Positions 42,555 to 50,901 of a DNA stretch of 64,000 nucleotides are shown one piece after another. The stretch comes from UBA9676 sp963837105. Lineage in GTDB: Bacteria > Actinomycetota > Actinomycetes > Streptosporangiales > Streptosporangiaceae. The stretch lies in contig CAWIMG010000035.1 in NCBI GenBank assembly GCA_963837105.1, positions 128,240-192,239 on the forward strand, in the 5' to 3' direction. The position numbers and the translations under genes were made by a program. The notes beneath the pieces were generated by a model that was given only the letters and a program-made list of their open reading frames with translations, ran no database searches and was not told where the DNA came from. The stretch's first letter is position 1, and every line of letters begins with the position of its first letter.

Positions 42555-43889
42555 TCAGTGTGCCTCGGTGATCATGGCGGCTCCGACGGTGCCGTTGGTG
42601 GCCTCGTCGATCAGGATCAGGCCGCCGGTCTGCCGGTTGCGGCTGTACGGGTCGCAGAACAGCGGCTGCGTCAGCCGCAGTGTCACCCGGCCGATCTCGT
42701 TCAGGCCGAGCCGGTCGATGCCTTCCTCCCGGTGCAAGGTGTTCACGTCGAGCCGGTAGTGCAGGTCCCGTACCAGCGCCTTCACGGTGCGGGTGGTGTG
42801 CTTGACGATGACCCGGCTGCGCGGCGTCAGTGCGGCCGAGTCGGACATCCAGCAGACCATCGCCTCCACGTCCTGGGCGACCATCGGCTGGTTGTGCGGT
42901 CGGCAGATCATGTCCCCGCGGGAGATGTCCAGGTCGTCGGCCAGCACGAGGGTCACCGACATCGGCGGGAACGCCTCGTCCACCGGGCCCTTGGCGGTGT
43001 CGATCCGGCTGATCTGGGTGGTCATCCCGGACGGCAGATGCATCACCTCATCCCCCGGTTTGAGCACCCCCCCGGCCACCTGGCCGGCGTAACCCCGGTA
43101 GTCGTGCAGGTCGGGGTCGGTGGCCTGGTGCGGGCGGATGACGTACTGCACCGGGAAGCGGACGTCGATCAGGTTGCGGTCGGAGGCGATGTGCACGTGC
43201 TCCAGGTGCCGCAGCAGCGGCGGCCCGTCGTGCCAGGCCATGTTCTCCGAGCGCTGGACCACGTTGTCGCCGTGCAGCGCGGAGATCGGCACGAAGGTGA
43301 GGTCGCCGATGTCCAGCTTGGCGGCGAAGGCGCTGAACTCATCGCAGATGCTCTCGAACACGCCCTGGTCATAGCCGACCAGGTCCATCTTGTTGACGGC
43401 CAGCACCAGGTGCGGCACCCGCAGCAGGGTGGCCAGGAAGGCGTGCCGCCGGCTCTGCTCGGTGAGCCCGTTCCGTGCGTCCACCAGGATGACCGCCAGG
43501 TCGGCGGTGGACGCCCCGGTCACCATGTTCCGGGTGTACTGGATGTGCCCGGGGGTGTCGGCGATGATGAACTTGCGCCGGGGGGTGGCGAAATACCGGT
43601 AGGCCACGTCGATCGTGATGCCCTGCTCGCGCTCCGCCCGCAGCCCGTCGGTGAGCAGTGCGAGGTTGGTGTAGTCCTCGCCCCGGGCCCGGCTGGTCCG
43701 CTCCACCGCCGCCAGCTGGTCCTCGAAGATCGCCTTGGAGTCGTACAGCAGCCGCCCGATCAGGGTGCTCTTGCCGTCGTCCACCGAGCCGGCCGTGGCC
43801 AGCCGCAGGATGTCCGTATGCCGGTGGCTTGGCCACGGGCTCGCCGCCACGGTGCCCTCAGCCGCCGCGCCGTCAGGTCCGTTAGGCAT
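42555..43889 (-). CDS. cysN: Sulfate adenylyltransferase subunit 1 (GTPase)
   Basis: 444-residue EF-Tu-like GTPase that drives ATP sulfurylase (sulfate + ATP to APS). G1 is GSVDDGKSTL, switch II DTPGHIQYTRNM, G4 NKMDLVG. The length shows it lacks the fused C-terminal APS kinase (CysC) seen in some actinobacterial CysNC proteins. The ATG shares one base with the cysD stop (TGATG), so the subunits are coupled. No APS/PAPS reductase or APS kinase gene is in the window, so whether it feeds cysteine synthesis or sulfation is unknown. Confidence 0.93.
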   Translation of the reverse strand: MPNGPDGAAAEGTVAASPWPSHRHTDILRLATAGSVDDGKSTLIGRLLYDSKAIFEDQLAAVERTSRARGEDYTNLALLTDGLRAEREQGITIDVAYRYFATPRRKFIIADTPGHIQYTRNMVTGASTADLAVILVDARNGLTEQSRRHAFLATLLRVPHLVLAVNKMDLVGYDQGVFESICDEFSAFAAKLDIGDLTFVPISALHGDNVVQRSENMAWHDGPPLLRHLEHVHIASDRNLIDVRFPVQYVIRPHQATDPDLHDYRGYAGQVAGGVLKPGDEVMHLPSGMTTQISRIDTAKGPVDEAFPPMSVTLVLADDLDISRGDMICRPHNQPMVAQDVEAMVCWMSDSAALTPRSRVIVKHTTRTVKALVRDLHYRLDVNTLHREEGIDRLGLNEIGRVTLRLTQPLFCDPYSRNRQTGGLILIDEATNGTVGAAMITEAH

Positions 43890-44809
43890 CAGAAGTACCC
43901 TTCCCGCTTGCGATCTTCCATGGCGGCCTCGCTGGTGCGGTCGTCGGCGCGGGTCTGGCCGCGCTCGGTGATCCGGGTGGCCGCGATCTCCGCGATGACG
44001 TCATCGATCTGCACCGCCGCCGACTCGACCGCCCCGGTGCAGGTCATGTCCCCGACGGTGCGGTAGCGGACGGTGGCCTGGAAGACCGGCTCGTCCTCGC
44101 CGCGCGGGATGTGGGGGTTGTCCGCCAGCAGCATCCCGTCCCGCTCGAACACGCTCCGCGGGTGCCCGAAGTAGATGGAGGGGATCTCCAGTTCCTCCCG
44201 GGCGATGTACTGCCACACGTCCAGCTCGGTCCAGTTGGACAGCGGGAAAACCCGGATGTGCTCACCCATCCGGATCCGCGTGTTGTAGAGGTTCCACAGC
44301 TCCGGCCGCTGGTTTTTCGGGTCCCACTGGCCGAACTCGTCCCGGAACGAGAACACCCGCTCCTTGGCCCTGGCTTTCTCCTCGTCCCGGCGGGCGCCGC
44401 CGAACACCGCGTCGAACCGGTGGTCGGCAATCGCGTCCAGCAGAGTGACGGTCTGCAGCCGGTTCCGGCTGGCCCAGCGGCCGGTTTCCTCCGCGACCCG
44501 GCCCGCGTCGATGGACTCCTGCACCGAGGCGACCACCAGCCGCACCCCGGTCTCGGCCACCCGGCGGTCCCGGAACTCGATCACCTCGGGGAAGTTGTGC
44601 CCGGTGTCCACGTGCATGACCGGGAACGGGACCCTGGCCGGCCAGAACGCCCGCTCCGCCAGCGCGAGCATGACGATCGAGTCCTTGCCGCCGGAGAACA
44701 GCAGCACCGGCCGCTCGAACTCGGCCGCCACCTCGCGGATGACGTGGATGGACTCGGCCTCCAGCACGTCAAGCTGGGAGAGCGAGTAGTCGGAATGCGT
44801 CGAGGGCAT
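43889..44809 (-). CDS. cysD: Sulfate adenylyltransferase subunit 2
   Basis: 306-residue PP-loop ATPase subunit of ATP sulfurylase. The PP-loop SGGKDSIVM is near residue 38, followed by HVDTGHNFPEVIEFRD and FGGARRDEEKARAKERVFSF. The C-terminus MEDRKREGYF is the family ending. ATG 44809 is chosen because GGAG lies 8 bases upstream; 44827 is an alternative ATG. The 216 bases upstream (to 45025) hold no gene. Confidence 0.93.
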   Translation of the reverse strand: MPSTHSDYSLSQLDVLEAESIHVIREVAAEFERPVLLFSGGKDSIVMLALAERAFWPARVPFPVMHVDTGHNFPEVIEFRDRRVAETGVRLVVASVQESIDAGRVAEETGRWASRNRLQTVTLLDAIADHRFDAVFGGARRDEEKARAKERVFSFRDEFGQWDPKNQRPELWNLYNTRIRMGEHIRVFPLSNWTELDVWQYIAREELEIPSIYFGHPRSVFERDGMLLADNPHIPRGEDEPVFQATVRYRTVGDMTCTGAVESAAVQIDDVIAEIAATRITERGQTRADDRTSEAAMEDRKREGYF

Positions 44810-45025
44810 CAGTGGACTCCGGGTCATCGGGCAGGTGCGGCCGGCGCCGCGCGTCGGGGTAGCCTATTCAGTTGCCGGGAGCCGCGCGCCGCTGATCCCG
44901 GCAGCAGCGCATCCGTGATGGCCTCCGGGCAGATCAGGATATCCGGCTGCCAGGGTGAAGCCTGGTTGTATGCCAGCTTCGAGCCTTCCAGCCGGCTGGC
45001 GTGCAGGCCCGCCGGGGACCCCAGG

Positions 45026-46489
45026 CTAGTAGGCGCCGGAGCCGTGGATGACAGCCGAGAGCGTCTTCCAGAGGATCTGCAGGTCGAGCGCGAGCGACCA
45101 GTTCTCGACGTAGCGCAGATCAAGCCGCTCCGCCTCGTCCCAGGACAGGTCTGACCGCCCGTTGACCTGCCACAAACCGGTAATGCCCGGCTTGACCACC
45201 AGCCTGCGCCGCATATGGTCCCGGTACCCCGCTACCTCCACGGGCAGCGCCGGGCGGGGCCCGACCAGGGACATGTTTCCAAGCAGCACGTTGAACAACT
45301 GCGGAAGCTCATCGAGCGACCGCCGCCGCAGCCAGGCGCCAGCCCGGGTAACCCGTGGATCGCGGCGGAGCTTGAAGAGTGCCCCGTTTCCCTCGTTGAG
45401 CGCCAGGAGTTCGGCCTTGCGCGATTCCGCGCCAATCACCATGGTCCGGAACTTCCAGACGGTGAACGGCGCGCCATTCTTACCGATCCTGATCTGGCGG
45501 AAGAAGACCGGTCCATGATCAGTCATCCGTACGGCGAGGGCGATCACCACGAATAGCGGAGCGAGCAGCATCAGCGCCAGCGCGGCGGAAACCCTGTCAA
45601 ACACTGCCTTGATCACTTGCTTGCTCCCGGCAAGCTCCGCGTGGTCAACGTGCAGCAGCGGGAGTCCCGCGATCGGCCGGATGGTCGTCCGTGGCCCGGC
45701 GACATCGAGCAGGGCCGACGCCACATACATCTGGGTGCCGGTCTTCTCCAGTTCCCAGGCAAGCTCGCGCAGACGGGTACCGTTCATCTCGGGGCACGCC
45801 AGGATGGCCACGGTGTCCGCGCCGAAGCGGCTCACCACCGATGCCACGCTGTCCAGGTCGCCGCAGACCGGGATGTCGGCCACTTCGCCCTGATAGTGAG
45901 CACCCGCCACGCATGCGGCCACCACCGACAAGCCGTGATGGTTGTTCCTGCGCAGCAGGGCCACCAGGTCCTCGACCGGCGCCGGATGGCCCACCGCGAC
46001 CGTGCGCCGCATTTGCTGACCGTGGCGCCGCGACCGATGCAGCCGCTTCCGCCGGCCGTAGCGGGCGGTGAGGTCCAAGGCGACAGCACAGGGCAGCGCC
46101 AGAACCACGTACCCGCGCGCGATCTCGAACTTCGTCGCGTAAGAGAAGATGGCCACGGCAGCTGTCAGGCTCACACCCGCGTTCATGACCTTCCGGAACT
46201 CGTCGGAGCCGACCCCGATGAATCGCGGGTCATAGCCCCCCGCCAATGCGACCGCGCCGAGCCACAGGAACGGCAGGATCACAGTGAAAGCGGCATACTC
46301 GGCCGGAAAGCCACCGCTCTGGTCGCTGAAACGGAGCCCAAGCGCACCCAGCCCCGCCAGCAGAGCGCAGCTGAAGTCCAGCACCGCGGCGGTGCGTACG
46401 TACGTACTCGTCCACGTGGTACGGACGTTGGCCGACCGCCCGGTGTGTTTGGTCCGCTCACTGGTAGTTGTGGTCACACCGCTAGGCAT
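45026..46489 (-). CDS. Polyprenyl-phosphate sugar-1-phosphate transferase (initiating exopolysaccharide enzyme)
   Basis: 487-residue membrane enzyme of the WbaP/CpsE type. It has several N-terminal membrane helices, a Rossmann-like middle region, one helix before the catalytic part, and the bacterial sugar transferase domain. The latter carries KFRTMVIGAESRK, RRSLDELPQLFNVLLGNMSL, VGPRPALP and VKPGITGLWQVNGRSDLSW. It starts repeat-unit assembly by moving a sugar phosphate onto undecaprenyl phosphate. ATG 46489 is about 40 bases from a minus-strand ECF-type promoter (46534-46560), divergent from the sigma gene. Confidence 0.92.
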   Translation of the reverse strand: MPSGVTTTTSERTKHTGRSANVRTTWTSTYVRTAAVLDFSCALLAGLGALGLRFSDQSGGFPAEYAAFTVILPFLWLGAVALAGGYDPRFIGVGSDEFRKVMNAGVSLTAAVAIFSYATKFEIARGYVVLALPCAVALDLTARYGRRKRLHRSRRHGQQMRRTVAVGHPAPVEDLVALLRRNNHHGLSVVAACVAGAHYQGEVADIPVCGDLDSVASVVSRFGADTVAILACPEMNGTRLRELAWELEKTGTQMYVASALLDVAGPRTTIRPIAGLPLLHVDHAELAGSKQVIKAVFDRVSAALALMLLAPLFVVIALAVRMTDHGPVFFRQIRIGKNGAPFTVWKFRTMVIGAESRKAELLALNEGNGALFKLRRDPRVTRAGAWLRRRSLDELPQLFNVLLGNMSLVGPRPALPVEVAGYRDHMRRRLVVKPGITGLWQVNGRSDLSWDEAERLDLRYVENWSLALDLQILWKTLSAVIHGSGAY

Positions 46490-46533
46490 CGCTCGCCCCC
46501 ACTTCACCCCTAGCCCCGCAGAGCTACGAGTGA

Positions 46534-46560
46534 GACGCCTCAAAGGCTCCGGTGGTTGAC
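46534..46560 (-). promoter_or_regulatory. ECF-type promoter of the sugar transferase gene (site E)
   Basis: On the minus strand GTCAACC (46560-46554), 16 bases, CGTC (46537-46534). It lies about 45 bases before the ATG of the sugar transferase and back to back with site A, whose -35 box begins 40 bases away on the other strand. Confidence 0.6.
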
Positions 46561-46599
46561 ATCCAGGCTCAAGCTCATCGGGCTGAGGCAGCCCCCCGC

Positions 46600-46626
46600 G
46601 TCAACCAACTGACTCAGCTGGGCGTC
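46600..46626 (+). promoter_or_regulatory. ECF-type promoter of the sigma factor gene (site A)
   Basis: GTCAACC (46600-46606), 16 bases, CGTC (46623-46626), about 100 bases before the GTG start of the ECF sigma gene. It is nearly identical over about 38 bases, spacer included, to site B at 48651. This suggests the sigma factor controls its own gene. Confidence 0.65.
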
Positions 46627-46728
46627 TTGCCTGTGGGTGCGGTGATGGTTTGGGCCGGGCGGCGAACTGCCGCAGGTTCCCTGACTCCAGCGCGGTGCCG
46701 TGGGGAAGCCAGTGTGAGGGGATTTAGC

Positions 46729-47427
46729 GTGTCTGGCCAGGCCGGTGACGGGCGTCACATTAACGACTGCCTCGTTGTGCAGCCCATCATGCGTTCAGCC
46801 ACCCGGACAAGCGGTCGGCTGCGCCAGCGAGCGAAGGCTGACGCCGGCGACAACCTCGCCGCTACGAGGGAGCAAGACATCGGATCGTTTGATGCGGCAG
46901 GGCTGGTACGGCGCGCCGCCAGCGGAGACCGGTGGGCGTGGGAGCGGCTGGTTGACCAGTACGCCCGGCTCATCTGGGCCATGACCCGCGATTTCAACCT
47001 GATCGAAAGCGACGCCGCTGACGTCGCCCAGGTGACCTGGCTACGGCTGTTTGAGCACATCGACCGGCTTGAGCAGCCGGCCCGGGTGGCCTCGTGGCTG
47101 GCGGCCACCGCCCGCCACGAATGCTTGCGCAAGGTGGCGGCACGCAAGAAGATCGTGCTGGTCCACGACGCCACCGCCCTTGACGGTGTCGCGGTGCATC
47201 AGCCCGAAGTCGATGAGCGTCTCCTCGCCGACGAGCGCGCCCAGGACGTCCGCCGGGCCTTGGCCTGCCTTCCCCCGCAGTGGCGGCAGCTGCTGCAACT
47301 GCTCATGGCCGACCCGCCGGCTTCCTACGCCGAGATTTCCGACCAGCTGGGCCTCCCGGTCGGGAGCATCGGCCCCACCCGCGGACGCTGCCTGGCAAGG
47401 CTCCGCGACCTGCTGCAGGCCTCCTGA
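46729..47427 (+). CDS. ECF-type RNA polymerase sigma factor
   Basis: 232-residue sigma-70 family factor with only regions 2 and 4. Region 2 spans about residues 60-125 (AGLVRRAASGDRWAWERLVD, MTRDFNLIESDAADVAQVTW, WLAATARHECLRKVAA). Region 4 is at about 175-230 (ALACLPPQWRQLLQLLMADP, YAEISDQLGLPVGSIGPTRG). The N-terminus of about 50 residues is Arg/Ser-rich. GTG 46729 is chosen because GAGGGG lies 7 bases upstream; ATG 46789 lacks a site. No anti-sigma gene flanks it. Five copies of an AAC/CGTC-type promoter in the island, one before this gene, make an autoregulated surface-polysaccharide regulon likely. Confidence 0.88.
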   Translation: MSGQAGDGRHINDCLVVQPIMRSATRTSGRLRQRAKADAGDNLAATREQDIGSFDAAGLVRRAASGDRWAWERLVDQYARLIWAMTRDFNLIESDAADVAQVTWLRLFEHIDRLEQPARVASWLAATARHECLRKVAARKKIVLVHDATALDGVAVHQPEVDERLLADERAQDVRRALACLPPQWRQLLQLLMADPPASYAEISDQLGLPVGSIGPTRGRCLARLRDLLQAS

Positions 47428-47479
47428 ACCGTAGTAAGGCAGGATCGGCCGACGAGCCGGTCGGTCGATCTCTGGCAAG

Positions 47480-48592
47480 TCAGGAGCCGAGCTCCTCAGC
47501 GTCCACCCACCGGCCGCCAGACGATTCCACTTCCGGATACGCTGCCCGGACCTCTTCCAGCAGATCCGGGACGAACAGCAGCACCGCATCAGGCTGACGT
47601 ACGGCGAGTTCGGCGGGATCGGCGATTGGGATGTCAGTTCCCGGCATCCGCAAGCCTTGTTTGGCCGGCGATGCGTCCACGATTGCGGGCAGAAGCGTGC
47701 GATCCACCTCCGCCTGATGCAAGAGTGCGACTGCGCGTGAGGCGGCACCGTAACCGAGAACGGTGCGCCCCGCGGATCGCTGGGCCGCCAGCCAGCCATG
47801 CAGTCCGCTGGCCTGAGCCTGTGCGTCGCGCTGCAAGTCGGCGAGAACAGCAGGATCACGGACACCGGCACCGGCCTCATCAGCCAGCAGCGCGTGCACC
47901 GGCCCGCGCGGCTCAGGGCCCACATCGGAGTCCCGGCTGGCGGCGAGCAGCACCGTGCCCCCGTAGAGCTCAAACTGCCACGCCATCCGCGGGCTGAAGC
48001 CGTTCGCAGCCAGCATGGCTGCCAGGACCGTCGTCGAATAGTACGCGTAGTGCCCGTGCCGGAGCGCGTTCCACTGCCTGCAACGGATGATTGTGGCCAG
48101 CGAGTGGTATTGCAGCAGCAGTACTCCGCCTGGACTCACCCGCGCCACCCGCTCGGCGAGCGCCGAGGCCTGGTCGGCAGCGTGCATCATGCCAAAACAG
48201 TCCAGTATGACGTCCGCCCGCTGGTTGCCGTGGACTGGCCTGAGCCCGCGCTGGGCCAGCAGCCCGAGCCAGGAGCCCCCGTGCGGGCTTCCGTACTCGA
48301 CAACCCACCCACCGTCCGGCAACAGCCCCGCCGCCGCGACCCGCTCCACCGCATCGGCCGCCTGTGCCACGAGTGCGGCCGGCTCGCGGCCCCGCGGCTC
48401 CTCCGGCACTGTTGGGTCGGCCACCAGCTGAGCCAGGCCGCACGAGGAGCACAGCCACATCTGCAGCGGGTAGACGGGATCAGGGCCGGGATCATCGCAG
48501 GGCGGGAAATAGTCACAGGCCAACTGTTCACCCAGGTCAAGTACCAGGTGGCCGGCCTTCCCGCGGCATGCCCGACAGGCAGGCTCGCTCAT
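47480..48592 (-). CDS. C-methyltransferase-like protein (zinc-binding N-terminus), active-site changes
   Basis: 370-residue homologue of sugar C-methyltransferases. The N-terminal zinc domain has CRACRG and CSSCGLAQLV; the C-terminal Rossmann-like domain has TVLGYGAASRAVALL, DASPAKQGLRMPGTDIPI. The SAM motif reads VEYGSPHGGSWLGLL, unlike the usual EIxSNDGxxL of its neighbour at 48774, and the catalytic HEH is replaced by RHGHYAYY. It may therefore be inactive in methylation or use another substrate. It is a single minus-strand gene between the sigma gene and the glycan operon. Start ATG 48592. Confidence 0.75.
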   Translation of the reverse strand: MSEPACRACRGKAGHLVLDLGEQLACDYFPPCDDPGPDPVYPLQMWLCSSCGLAQLVADPTVPEEPRGREPAALVAQAADAVERVAAAGLLPDGGWVVEYGSPHGGSWLGLLAQRGLRPVHGNQRADVILDCFGMMHAADQASALAERVARVSPGGVLLLQYHSLATIIRCRQWNALRHGHYAYYSTTVLAAMLAANGFSPRMAWQFELYGGTVLLAASRDSDVGPEPRGPVHALLADEAGAGVRDPAVLADLQRDAQAQASGLHGWLAAQRSAGRTVLGYGAASRAVALLHQAEVDRTLLPAIVDASPAKQGLRMPGTDIPIADPAELAVRQPDAVLLFVPDLLEEVRAAYPEVESSGGRWVDAEELGS

Positions 48593-48650
48593 CTGCCCTG
48601 CTCCCTCCCACTGCGTCCGCAAAAGGTGAAAACCTCTCCCGGCACCTTAC

Positions 48651-48677
48651 GTCAACCGACTGCCGCAGCTAGGCGTC
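48651..48677 (+). promoter_or_regulatory. ECF-type promoter of the glycan operon (site B)
   Basis: GTCAACC (48651-48657), 16 bases, CGTC (48674-48677), about 97 bases before the first gene of the six-gene operon 48774-54542. Spacer bases ACTG.C.CAGCT.GG are shared with site A. Confidence 0.65.
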
Positions 48678-48773
48678 TTGTTTGTGAGGTAGGGACAGGC
48701 CGCGTAGCGGCCGGAACCGACGCAAGACCATGGGTGCCGACGCGGCGCTTGGGAAGCTGTGCCGAGGAGGGGC

Positions 48774-50006
48774 ATGCCGACGCTTCATGTATGCCGCCTT
48801 TGTAGCGCGGGTCTTACCCGCACATTCGTTGACCTGGGAATGTCTCCGCTGTGTGAGAGTTACATCCCCGCCGAGCGGCTCGACGCGGCGGAGACCTTCT
48901 ACCCGCTGCACGTGCGCCTGTGCACCTCGTGCCTGCTTGTGCAGATCCCTGCGTATGTATCAGGCGAGGACATCTTTTCCGACTACGCGTACTTCTCCTC
49001 CTACTCCGACTCGTGGGTGGCACACGCGAAGAGTTACGCCGACACGATGATCGCCCGGCTTGGTCTTACGCCCGGCAGCCTGGTTACCGAGGTTGCCAGC
49101 AACGATGGCTACCTTCTGCAGCACTTTGCTGCCCGGGGAATCCCCGTCCTTGGCGTCGAGCCCGCGGCCAACGTCGCCGAGGCTGCCCGCTCGCGGGGTA
49201 TTCCGACAGAGGTTCTTTTCCTCGGGCCGGAGACGGGCCAGGAGATCGCCCGTCGGCACGGGCGAGCCGACCTGGTCGCCGGAAACAATGTCTTCGCACA
49301 TGTCCCCGACATCCGGGGCTTCGCCGCAGGCCTGCGCGCCTTGGTCAAGGACGACGGTCTGGTGACCCTCGAGTTCCCGCACCTGCTCCGCCTGATCGAG
49401 CGGCGGCAGTACGACACGATCTATCACGAGCATTTCTCTTATCTCTCCCTGCTGACCTCCTCCCGCGCTCTGGCCACGGCCGGCCTTCGCGTGGTTGACG
49501 TCGATGAACTTGACACGCACGGCGGCTCGCTGCGCGTCTACGCCCAGCCCGAGGAGAACGCCAGTGAGCCGACCGCACGAGTCAAGGCGGTGCTCGATGA
49601 GGAGGAGTCAGCTGGGCTGCACGCGGTGGCCGGTTATGGGGGCTTCGCGAGCGAGGTGCTGAAGATCAAGAGCGATCTGCTGGAGTTCCTGCTTGCCGCG
49701 GCGGGAGCCGGCCGGTCCGTGGCTGGGTACGGTGCTCCAGGCAAGGGGAACACCCTCCTCAACCACTGTGGTATCCGATCTGATCTCCTGCAATACACCG
49801 TTGACCGTAGCCCTGTGAAACAGGGAAAGTTCCTCCCGGGCACGCATATCCCGATCTACGCGCCCGAGCACCTTGCCGAGACCAGGCCTGACTACATTCT
49901 CGTCCTGCCATGGAATCTCCGGGAAGAGATCACACCGCAGCTCGAGTACGTCCGGTCTTGGGGAGGACGGCTAGTTTTCCCGATCCCCGCGCTTGAAGTT
50001 GCCTGA
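48774..50006 (+). CDS. Sugar C-methyltransferase-type SAM enzyme
   Basis: 410-residue protein with the three-part layout of deoxysugar C-methyltransferases (TylCIII/TcaB9 type). It has a zinc-binding N-terminus (CRLCSAG and CTSCLLVQIP), a SAM domain with TEVASNDGYLLQHFAA (about residue 106), and a C-terminal domain with VAGYGAPGKGNTLLNHCGI and DRSPVKQGKFLPGTHIPI. The catalytic stretch IYHEHFSYLSL is intact. It would methylate a keto-deoxy nucleotide sugar. ATG 48774 has GAGGAGG upstream. It opens the operon under promoter B and is followed by the nucleotidyltransferase after 15 bases. Confidence 0.88.
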   Translation: MPTLHVCRLCSAGLTRTFVDLGMSPLCESYIPAERLDAAETFYPLHVRLCTSCLLVQIPAYVSGEDIFSDYAYFSSYSDSWVAHAKSYADTMIARLGLTPGSLVTEVASNDGYLLQHFAARGIPVLGVEPAANVAEAARSRGIPTEVLFLGPETGQEIARRHGRADLVAGNNVFAHVPDIRGFAAGLRALVKDDGLVTLEFPHLLRLIERRQYDTIYHEHFSYLSLLTSSRALATAGLRVVDVDELDTHGGSLRVYAQPEENASEPTARVKAVLDEEESAGLHAVAGYGGFASEVLKIKSDLLEFLLAAAGAGRSVAGYGAPGKGNTLLNHCGIRSDLLQYTVDRSPVKQGKFLPGTHIPIYAPEHLAETRPDYILVLPWNLREEITPQLEYVRSWGGRLVFPIPALEVA

Positions 50007-50021
50007 ATTGGGGTGCTGCTC

Positions 50022-50894
50022 GTGAAGGTCGTCTTGTTCTGCGGTGGTCTCGGGATGCGGATGCGCGATGGTGTCACCACCGGGCCCAAGCCGATGGCGA
50101 TGGTCGGGGAGCGCCCGCTGCTCTGGCACGTCATGCGCTACTACGCTCACTTCGGCCACACCGATTTCGTGCTCTGCCTAGGTTACGGGGCCTCGCATGT
50201 CAAGGATTTCTTCCTGAGCTATGACGAGACGCGGTCCAACGACTTCGTCCTGGAAAACGGTGCGCGCGAGGTGAAGCTGTTCAGCACTGACATCTCCGAC
50301 TGGCGGATCACCTTCGTGGACACGGGCCTGAACTCGGCGATCGGCGAACGGCTGCGCCGGGCACGCCGCTTCGTTGAGGGCGAGGCGATGTTCATGGCCA
50401 ACTACGCGGACGTGCTCACGAACGCGTCGCTGCCCGACATGATCGCCCGGTTCGAGGCCAGCAGCGCGGTGGCCAGCCTGATCGCGGTGCCACCCCAATC
50501 GTCGCATCACGTGGTGGATATCGCCGATGACGGGCTCATCACCCAGGTGACCCCCATGCGGGACCTGCGTCAGTGGGAGAACGGTGGCTACTTCGTGCTC
50601 CGCCAGGAGATCTTCGATCACCTCAACGAGGGTGAGGACCTGGTCGAAGACGCCATCATGCGGCGCCTGGTCCCGCAGGGACGGGTCATTGCCTACCCGT
50701 ACAAGGGCTACTGGTCTCCCGCGGACACGGTGAAGGAACGGGCCCAACTCGATGAGATGTACCACCGGGGGACCTGCCCCTGGATGATCTGGGATGGCGA
50801 ACGGTCGGGCGCCACCGCGCCGGCTGGCAGTGCCCTGCCTGCGATCGCCGCTAGTGGGAACTCGCTGGCAGCACCCACCGCTGGGCCACAGTGA
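50022..50894 (+). CDS. Sugar-1-phosphate nucleotidyltransferase (glucose-1-phosphate cytidylyltransferase-like)
   Basis: 290-residue nucleotidyltransferase. The N-terminal loop FCGGLGMRMRDGVTTGPKPM and the metal Asp in MANYADVLTN match the RfbF/DdhA branch that makes CDP-glucose, although the usual GGxGTRL reads GGLGMRM. ENGGYFVLRQEIFDHLNEGE and YKGYWSPADTVKE are typical of the family. GTG 50022 is preferred (GGGG upstream). The last 35 residues are Ala/Ser-rich. It would activate the sugar used by the neighbouring modifying enzymes; CDP-glucose specificity is inferred. Confidence 0.85.
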   Translation: MKVVLFCGGLGMRMRDGVTTGPKPMAMVGERPLLWHVMRYYAHFGHTDFVLCLGYGASHVKDFFLSYDETRSNDFVLENGAREVKLFSTDISDWRITFVDTGLNSAIGERLRRARRFVEGEAMFMANYADVLTNASLPDMIARFEASSAVASLIAVPPQSSHHVVDIADDGLITQVTPMRDLRQWENGGYFVLRQEIFDHLNEGEDLVEDAIMRRLVPQGRVIAYPYKGYWSPADTVKERAQLDEMYHRGTCPWMIWDGERSGATAPAGSALPAIAASGNSLAAPTAGPQ

Positions 50895-50901
50895 TCCGGC
50901 C

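Noticed and set aside
44828..45025. A possible small gene between cysD and the sugar transferase
   Set aside because: The short frames there have no ribosome site or recognisable sequence; they look like non-coding sequence.
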